DNA of 64,000 nucleotides from Reticulitermes speratus (taxonomy: Eukaryota > Arthropoda > Insecta > Blattodea > Rhinotermitidae). The stretch spans positions 22,617,238 through 22,681,237 of the forward strand of contig JAJKFL010000427.1 in assembly GCA_021186555.1 (NCBI GenBank), written 5' to 3'. How positions within the stretch are numbered: position 1 is the first letter of the stretch; the number at the start of each line of letters is the position of its first letter. Under the pieces are notes generated by a model that was not told the origin of the DNA, made no database searches, and saw only the letters and a program-made list of their open reading frames with translations. This document shows positions 56,990 through 64,000 of the stretch, one piece after another. Made by a program: the position numbers and the translations under genes.

Positions 56990-57370
56990 CTAGGCATGAA
57001 TGAATGAAGGACTAAATAAATAGTGGATTCGAGCCCTCTTGGTCCCGATGCACTTAGGTGTTTATAAAACCTAGGCATAGAGAGGAAGATAATATCAAAC
57101 TTAATTTTTAAGAAACAGAGTAAGAGGAAATGGACTGGAATCATCTTGCTCATGATATATACCTGAGGTGGGTTCTTGGAAGCATGATAATGAATGCGAG
57201 ATTTCAGGTTCTCGCAGCATCACCGCTATATACTGAACCTTCTGGGATGTTATGCCGTGTCAACATGCAAACAGTTACCAGTCCACTACTGACTGGCTGA
57301 TGTGGCGTTAACACCTTGACAACTTGAATCTTCATGATAATGAATGTTCACATTCCATAACAGGAGGAAA
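56990..57370 (+). pseudogene. LINE 3' tail fragment
   Basis: Plus-strand remnants (RPRHREEDNIK-like, MDWNHLAHD, VLGSMIMNARFQ) match the recurrent LINE tail DWI-LAQD-W-LVN-VMNLR. A hairpin-family scrap (ctgggatgttatgccgtgtc) may interrupt it near 57240. Confidence 0.5.
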
Positions 57371-59490
57371 ATTTCTTGAACTGCAGATGTTTGGCTCTCA
57401 CGGGCACCTCAGGATGCACTCTGTTGGCCGTAACAGTGGTACTTGGCAGTGTTTCCTTGCATTAATCAGCACATTTATGCATTCACTAATAGCTTATTGT
57501 TCTAAAATATCAGGTTTGTGCCCACAGTACAAAGTCAATCAATCAAACAAACACACAAACAATGCCTCAAGTTGTTTATTTTGATATTTTGCAGTTTCCA
57601 GCTGTGGTGACACCAGTTATTTTCTGGCCACGATTAATTCCATGGTCACCTCTCATTCCCCTTTGTGTTAGTTACCACTTCCACTTAAAATGCTGCAATG
57701 ATGATGCATTTGCCACAGTGCAGTTGAAACCAGGGCCAGAAACAGTCATGCAATATACTGTAGCAATGTCTTTGTGTCCACACACTTATTGGAACTCATA
57801 TTTTCTGGTACATCATGTATAGATTCATCTGAGGTAAACTGTTCTCCAGGCTCAGAATAAGTAACTCTTCTGTCTTATTTGCACTGATATTACATGAACA
57901 TTTTGCCATGGTGCTACCAGTCTTGACTCCTGATTCTGAAAAGCATCAAACTGGAGTCCAACACAGGACCTTACAACATAGAATGGATCTGGTCCATGAG
58001 CACCAGAATCAGAGGCGTTTACAGTAATGCCATTCAGTAAGAATACTGACCACTCATCCAATTGATTTACATTCCATTTGTGTTCCTGAGAAAGCAGGCA
58101 TAATTCAAAAAGGCATTAACCTTTAAAAACCTGCAAACACACATTAAAAAACGTAAACTTCATTTTATGTATTTAGCCAACATAGAAGTTTACTGCATTT
58201 TTAACACATTCTGCATAATCTGTTTTATTTTCCACATAATGTCATTTATTTCACAATTTTATCTTTTTCTGTTCAAATAGTACTCATGATTTTCATAAAC
58301 CATGCCCTCAATTTTAAATACCAAACCGCATGGATAAAAGGTATCCCATAAGAAATAATGGAATAGGTACAGGTTAGGGGAAATCATTCCAATGACATCC
58401 TCTTCACATATGGTACACATACATATTCTTATTACATTATTATGGTGTTACTGACAACAGTAAAGAAACAAAATATTAATATTTATTCTTAGCCTATGTA
58501 AATTAGAAAACTGTAAACAATTTGCATACACTTATGTTAAATGCTGGATGAGATAATTTTTTTTAGCATTGTCACAAATTCTGCACACAGTACACTTGGC
58601 CAAGCCAAGAGCATCATGGGTACTAGCAATGCATTCACATTTTACCAGCCTATTGATTGTGTCTAATTTCTTTTCAATACTGATTGTGTCACTTGCTTTT
58701 CCATTGTGGTTGCACTACAAGGATGTGGATTAATGTTTCTCACTCACTTTAAGAAGAAAAAAAACAAATACTATTAAAGAAAGGCAAAGGAATACATCAC
58801 AACAGATCAACATGAACAAAATGGGTGCACAGTGACAGAGGAAGTTTACAGTGAGTGCATTGCCTCCTAGTCTTGTTCTATGTGGTGGGTTTCATACATT
58901 CTCAGCAGTGTCCTAGCATGCAGGCACTCAACAGGTGTTAAACTGAAAATGAGGCAGGTGTGAATGAAAGTGGTGTATACTGTCAAGGGGCACTAAAGCA
59001 AAATGGCACAAAATAAACAGGCATAAATCAAGGTCTGACTGTACTAACACGTCTTAAGTATCCCTATACACACTGCAGTAGCAAAGACAACTGCCAGTTT
59101 GGAGAAGGTTTAATGCTGTTAACACAAATTTCTATTTTTGGTCCTAATACCTGAAAGCATGTTACGTCTCCAGGTAACATTTTTGGACAGTTAACTAACT
59201 GATGCTTCAATGAACTGTATGATATGTGTTGGTTCCATGTTGTTTGGTTTAATATGGAATTATGTAAAATAACTGTTTTCATTTGAAATAATAAGATACA
59301 GTCAGGTTACTGCCAGTTTGAATGGAGACCTGACAGGGATTCTTTTATAATTTAAGTTTTCGCAAAATATACTCTATATTGTAAAGGTACTGGTATCACA
59401 TTCCTGTTTATAGAGTACATGTCTACAGCACAAAATATACAATCAAGACTACCGTTTGTAAAATGTTAGTATTACACTACTGAACAGTAC
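57371..59490. other. Non-coding stretch
   Basis: No gene, splice pair or structured repeat was identified. Confidence 0.35.
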
Positions 59491-59493
59491 ATG

Positions 59494-60017
59494 AGGGGCA
59501 TTTGGAAATGATTTGGACTCACCTCATTTGCAGCAACTTTATTACCTTTAGGCTGACTACCACACAACTGCTAGCTCAACATATTCCCCTCCTAGGTTAT
59601 ATGTCACTGCCATCTCCTTGGGAACTTCCAGTTGGCTTCACAGAACAGTGTGTTGCAATACCACTCATGGACAGCCACCTGTGCAGTTTCCTTGTCACTG
59701 TTGAAGCTCTGTACCTAGTTGAACACAGTGCTGCATGCAGGTGCTTTCTCTCCACAAAGTGCAGATAACCAAAGATGAATATCTGTCGGTGTAACGCCTT
59801 CTTTCCACAGGAACCACATGGTCCATCTCTGATCATAATTGCCTTCAATTTTGCAACAGATTTCCACGCACTTCAGCAACTAGACTTGGTTGGTAATGAT
59901 GCAGCATTTTTTCATAGGCATGTGATGGTGGAATGATGTACTAAGACTACGCTACCTGATGATTATTTGCGCGATCTTACAGCATGTTATTTGCCAAATC
60001 ATTTCCGAACGCCCTTT
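59494..60017. mobile_element. DNA transposon remnant with about 23-bp terminal inverted repeats
   Basis: The left end aggggcatttggaaatgatt and the right end aatcatttccgaacgccctt are inverted copies with two or three mismatches. The 524-bp interior has a minus-strand frame (59848-59597) broken on both sides, with a SGIATHCSVKPTGSSQ-like peptide but no catalytic motif I can name. The target duplication is unclear (possibly ATG). Confidence 0.55.
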
Positions 60018-61058
60018 ATGTTTTAAAAATTCGAGACTGCCTATAGCTGAGCAGATTTTTTAACATTCACAGGAGTGTGGTATAAGCTGTTATTAAAACA
60101 TCATCACAGGAATGATACAGTCACATGTGGCAACAGACTGCACTACACTAATCAACGGCAAAGAGTGTGGTAGGAACTAGAAGTATGTGGCAAGATTAGA
60201 AAACTTTTCAACATTGAAGAGGCTAGCAGCACCCAGTCCATGAGATGAAGAATTCATTTTATAGTCTTTAAAAACAGATATGACACAAAATGTATATAAC
60301 TGGTATTCAGCATTACGACTTGTACTGCAATCTTATGGCACCTGCGTGCACGGGCTGCTTGCTTACAGCCTGCACTATAAGTGGAGTCGGGGGTCACAGC
60401 ATAGGAGGATGGAAGAAGTGAATATGCCTGCAGCAGTGTTGTCTCTATTTCTAAAAATATGGTTTTGTGTTCTTACGTCAGTACATCATTTTTAGTCCAC
60501 ATAATGCCTCTTCTGACATGCACTCCTATACACTGTACACTATTTCACATCCTTGACTACAGACAGCTCTATGAATTCCTATCATAGATAGTATGAGTAT
60601 TCTATCAAGAACAGTGTTTTTTTTTTGTTTAATAGCAGGCAACACAGAATGATCTACATTCTATAACTGATGTAAACAACTAACCCAACACCCCTCCAAT
60701 AGTAACGAGTCCATGTAGAGCTACTGAAAATGATTCTTTGTGCACTGCCTCAAGATTATGATCAGATTCTGTAATAGGTCAAGACCTGTAGAGAATATTA
60801 CATCACCTTAATTTAGACACTCACTTATAGTAAAAAGCAATTTCTAGTGACAGCTAAAAAATATTTAGTAGTAATGTAAGTCAAAACTTAGATGCAACAT
60901 ACTCAACAATGATTAAATCCATATGCAGGCTAAAATCTAAATGTTGGCACTTCTAAAGGCAGTTTATATAACCAATTTATTGCAACTGTATACATTATGA
61001 CTGATAACACAGGTCAAAAATGGTCCCATTTTGTATCACCTTCCTCTGCTCACTGTAA
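60018..61058 (-). other. Probable 3' untranslated and downstream region of the 61-63 kb gene
   Basis: No separate gene is seen. On the minus strand an AATAAA (60981-60976) lies about 80 bp after the stop codon and is the nearest poly(A) signal candidate; others further down could give a longer 3' UTR. Confidence 0.4.
60976..60981 (-). terminator. Candidate polyadenylation signal AATAAA
   Basis: AATAAA on the minus strand, 78 bp past the TGA of the gene at 61059. It is the closest exact match in the right orientation, but one hexamer alone is weak evidence. Confidence 0.35.
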
Positions 61059-61816
61059 TCAATATTGTGGGCTTGGTGAAAGGCGTTGGTTGTGGTGATA
61101 TGATGCTACAGAATTAGTTGTGTTTACAACAGAGGTGGGACCAGGGGAGAGCAACTGATGCTGTGGTGTCTGAGGAGACTGGCGCAAGTCATTCCTAGTC
61201 GAGCTAAATCCTTGTTGTGGTAGCCCTCCACATTTATTTCCACCCACAAAGTTTCCATTTCCTGGCCTCACACCACCACTGTTACCACTACTATGGTAAG
61301 AACTGTAGGATGAATCTGCGGAATCCTGGCGACGATTCACCACCATTCCATACATGGACTCAGGACGATTTGTTCCACCACCAAATTTTCCCACAGCTGT
61401 GTTAGTAGCAGCATTTCCATGGCTAACACCATAAACACCACCAGTTTCTCCACGATTCACACTTGCAATCCCACGCACACCGTATATACTGTCTGACCGT
61501 TGCTGCAGTTGGTTCTGCTGATTCTGGACATTCTGATTGGTTGTGTTATGGTTCTGGCTAAATCTCATTGGGTAAAGAGACTGTGCGGGTACTAGTGGTC
61601 CTGGTCGAGGCAGACCATCACGTGAGCACATAGGTCCTGGTGGAACTTTGCTGTAGACGGACTGGGATCGATTGAGGTTGGCTCTTGTCAGGGGAGGAGA
61701 CTTTGCATACAGAGACTTGGTTCCACCATACAAGGACTCAACTCGATCAAGCTTACATGGCGGTGCTGAGTAGAGACTTGCAGACGTCAAGCTTGGGCAA
61801 TACGCATTACCAGGAC
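61059..61816 (-). CDS. Last coding exon of a host gene: Ser/Tyr/Gly/Asn-rich C-terminal tail
   Basis: Minus strand, 252 complete codons plus a split one, ending TGA at 61061-61059. A splice acceptor AATGTTGCAG precedes 61816 and the phase-1 join with the exon at 63293-63451 makes a Gly codon (G|GT). The protein is low in predicted structure: a repeated R-x-[DEQ]-S-[LIVM]-Y motif (RVESLYGG, RSQSVYSK, RSDSIYGV, RPESMYGM), a PPGP/PRPGP stretch, an N/Q-rich run (about residues 100-120), Gly/Asn-rich parts and SPSPQY at the end. This looks like the cytoplasmic tail or scaffold part of a signalling or adhesion protein. I do not recognise the gene. Confidence 0.8.
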
Positions 61817-62581
61817 CTGCAACATTTACACATTCTGATACCTGCTGATTCACCACATACAGAAAAACTCATGCTTACTCTTATCCGGCTGGAGGTTCCT
61901 CTCCTGTAATTATGGAAATTTCTTTCTGGCAGCGATTTTGTAAACTTATGCAGCAGAGCACCACAGCATTCTTGCAAACTTCAGTGAATGTATACTTGTG
62001 AACAGACATTATCAGTTATTAAAGTAATAAAAAGTAACTTCTCATCAAAACTGACAGTCACCCTAAAAATGTAACGGTACTAAGTTCTTCAACACTGGAG
62101 ACAAACACCAAATAGATTCAATAGCCTCATCCATAACAATCTCTGTATCACAGAAGTGTATGGGAACATACAATTTGAGTGTCTATACATGTTACTTGTA
62201 TATTAAATTTCAAGCAAAACACTATTAGGCAGTACCAGGCACAGATGCAAGGAGTGGGGGAATGGGGCTGCCTCCCGTTGAGAGGCCAACTTTGAAGTTT
62301 TGTATGAGTTTTCTGTCAGCTACCACACCGCAATGTGGCAACCAAATGACCAAATTACTTTTGTGATTTTCCAAATCTGTTTCACCCTGGGTCGTTTGCC
62401 AGGGGTGTTGCTTGGTGGGGACGGGGCAGTGGTGTGGCCACCCTGGGCAGCAAATTCGGTGCGAAAATGAATATTTTAAATAAGAAACTTTGATTTTTGC
62501 ACTAAAAAAATGTTAAATTACTCAGCTGAATATAATCAAATTCAATAAATAATTGTGATTTGTTTAAAGTTCATAATTTCT

Positions 62582-62795
62582 ATTCACTCATTCAACCAAC
62601 GAATGCACTTATAAATAAATTTTCACTATACCCTACATATGTTTCAGCCTTAATTTGGCCCTCATCAGGGGTAACTTGATGGCCAAATTAAGGCTGAAAC
62701 ATATGTAGGGTATAGTGAAAATTTATTTATAAGTGCATTCGTTGGTTGAATGAGTGAATATTAATACTAAGATGCACGGTGAACACAAAGTAAAA
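62582..62795. mobile_element. Penelope-like hairpin element with hammerhead-like core, 214 bp, in an intron
   Basis: TTCATAATTTCT flanks it exactly at 62570-62581 and 62796-62807 (12-bp duplication). Inside are two arms of about 75 bp in inverted order, then a tail with aagatgcacggtgaacacaa, matching the tail of the 30.3- and 30.8-kb elements. It encodes no protein. Only the terminal-repeat-like portion of the presumed parent is present. Confidence 0.75.
62629..62673 (-). ncRNA. Hammerhead-ribozyme-like motif inside the intronic element
   Basis: Minus strand: UACCC (62673-62669), CUGAUGA (62668-62662), one extra G, stem II GGCC/GGCU with loop AAAUUAA, GAAA (62645-62642), AC-AUAU-GU minimal stem III, GUA as cut triplet (62636-62634), then GGGUA (62633-62629) closing a five-pair stem I. 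The other arm carries a damaged copy on the plus strand (CUUGAUGG). A two-base-pair stem III is the form known from Penelope-like elements. Confidence 0.5.
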
Positions 62796-63152
62796 TTCAT
62801 AATTTCTGTTTGAGGTGGCCATTGTTATTACTGGCCCTGGCCGCCAAAGAACCTAGTTACACCAGTGTGGCTCGCAACGTATTTCGAACATACTAAAGTG
62901 GCACACTGTGGGAGATTGTGAAGAAAACTCTTCTTATAGTAATACATGTCTTGAAGTTTTGTTCTAGTGATGCAAGTGCTGGAATTGACTAGTCAACTCA
63001 GTGATGTGTTCATAAGTGTTTACTGTAACAGCACTGTAATATTTCAACTCTAATGATTATTTAATTCCAACATATTAAGCATGCAAACACCAAGTGCCCT
63101 GAAAACCCTGGCTAATGACAATATAAATATTTTCCTGAAAACTGAAGATACT

Positions 63153-63171
63153 GGGGGGGGGGGGGGGGGGG
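63153..63171. repeat. G homopolymer (19 bp) in the intron
   Basis: Nineteen consecutive G on the plus strand (C on the gene's strand). Its length is probably uncertain. Confidence 0.9.
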
Positions 63172-63292
63172 CCTTAATCTTATATGCAGTTTTTTTTCTT
63201 CTTCTTCTTATGACTAAATGTTTGGGTGCATTTTCTTCACATCCACTTCCATTCTCAGTTTACAAAATGCACACTGTTAGCATATGTCATAC

Positions 63293-63451
63293 CTGTCGGA
63301 GAAGCTGGTGTTTGTGGTCCTCCATGATTTACAGTTGGCCTGTATATATCTGCACTGCGCATTGTGTTAAAAGCAGACCCTTCAAATTTAGGTGCTGCAG
63401 GCTTGTCCAGTTCATCATAGGGATCTTCATCAGAATGAATACTTGAAGAAT
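63293..63451 (-). CDS. Penultimate coding exon of the same host gene
   Basis: Minus strand, 159 bp. Acceptor TTTTCTTTGTATGTTTTAG lies just before 63451 and donor CAG|GTATGA just after 63293; both ends are phase 1, so the exon could be skipped without a frameshift. It encodes SSSIHSDEDPYDELDKPAAP, then FNTMRSADIYRP (another S-x-x-Y unit) and GGPQTPASPT. The acidic DEDPYDELD stretch contains a tyrosine in a phosphorylation-like context. Earlier exons must lie beyond 64000. Confidence 0.8.
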
Positions 63452-64000
63452 CTAAAACATACAAAGAAAATATATTGAATTCTTATGCAGTTTCCAGAGA
63501 AATGACAAATAAATGATTTAAAGAGGCACCAAGTTAATTCACCCACCCATGAAGGAATGTGTCTTGCCTTTCTCATTTGCAGACTGTCCTTTGTCTTCCT
63601 CATTCTGCTGCCATGAATGCAAATGCCCTTTCCCTAAGGAACTAGTGAATGCTGGAAAATATTTTTCTGTCTGGAATTTGGTGACTGTTAAATGTGCTTG
63701 GCAAAGGTAGCATACTGCAACTTTACCATCTTATGTAACACCGATATTACATTGCATAACAAGCAACATCATGTTGAAGCATGTGAGCAAGCCTCGTACA
63801 ACAAGTACAGCTGATGCATTCACTCACTGCTGATCCATTCATATAAGCCACAGCCCGAAAATTAAGCGTCCAAAAACCCATATTTTCAGAGGCCTGTTTT
63901 GATGTTTTTGTGCACAGAAGATAACAACTACAACATGCAGGCAACATGTTACCCATGACAATCTGTTGTGTAACCCATGGAAACATTTGAAATGAGAAAA
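63452..64000 (-). other. Upstream intron of the same gene
   Basis: No further exon with matching phase-1 ends was found before the window edge. The short frame at 63747-63986 lacks motifs and splice support. Confidence 0.45.

Larger units (their letters stand above)
61817..63292 (-). other. Intron between the last two coding exons
   Basis: GT (63292-63291, in CAG|GTATGA) to AG (61818-61817, in TTGCAG|GT), 1476 bp, phase 1. It contains the Penelope-like hairpin insertion at 62582-62795 and a 19-G run at 63153-63171. A GC-rich repeat scrap lies at about 62270-62460. Confidence 0.75.

Overview
The window looks like a piece of an arthropod, most likely insect, genome. The evidence is the mix of repeats: mariner, RTE, Jockey-like and L1/Tx1-like LINEs, a Gypsy-type LTR element with an env gene, Helitron remnants, tRNA-derived SINEs and many short palindromic repeats. 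The palindromic families and the general texture resemble cockroach or termite DNA; that is from memory and unproven. Three runs of exactly 100 N show scaffold joins. Scattered one-base indels inside tandem repeats suggest an imperfect long-read consensus.

Layout. 1-1660: a mariner inserted at a TA in a LINE. 1654-8010, minus strand: a C2H2 zinc-finger locus whose exon-sized unit of about 272 bp is repeated about 15 times, with an L1/Tx1-like LINE lying between the array and the last zinc-finger exons. 8012-9600: a C tract, a coiled-coil fragment and an RTE-like LINE. 9777-11459: an intact 560-codon reading frame of unrecognised arthropod type, probably transposon related. 12477-13090: a Helitron-like remnant. 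15812-21955, minus strand: the 3' half of a Gypsy-type element (integrase, env, 3' LTR) broken by a Jockey-like LINE (11-bp target duplication) and by a separate 1.28-kb insert inside env (12-bp duplication). 22-51 kb: gene-poor, with SINEs, MITEs, LINE tails, hairpin elements and six tandem arrays. 51-64 kb: cleaner sequence with the only convincing host gene. Its last two coding exons are at 63293-63451 and 61059-61816 on the minus strand, with matching splice sites and phase.

The most interesting recurring signal is a set of dispersed short repeats with hammerhead-ribozyme-like cores (CUGANGA, stem II, GAAA, UH, closing stem I). The best copies are at 13872-13916, 53224-53268 and 62629-62673. 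Two hairpin elements of this type have perfect 12-bp and 14-bp target duplications, so they move as units. This fits the terminal repeats of Penelope-like elements, which are known to carry hammerheads. A second hairpin family has 13-14-bp duplications and a related but weakened core. Apart from the 3' gene and possibly the zinc-finger locus, nothing here looks like a working host gene.
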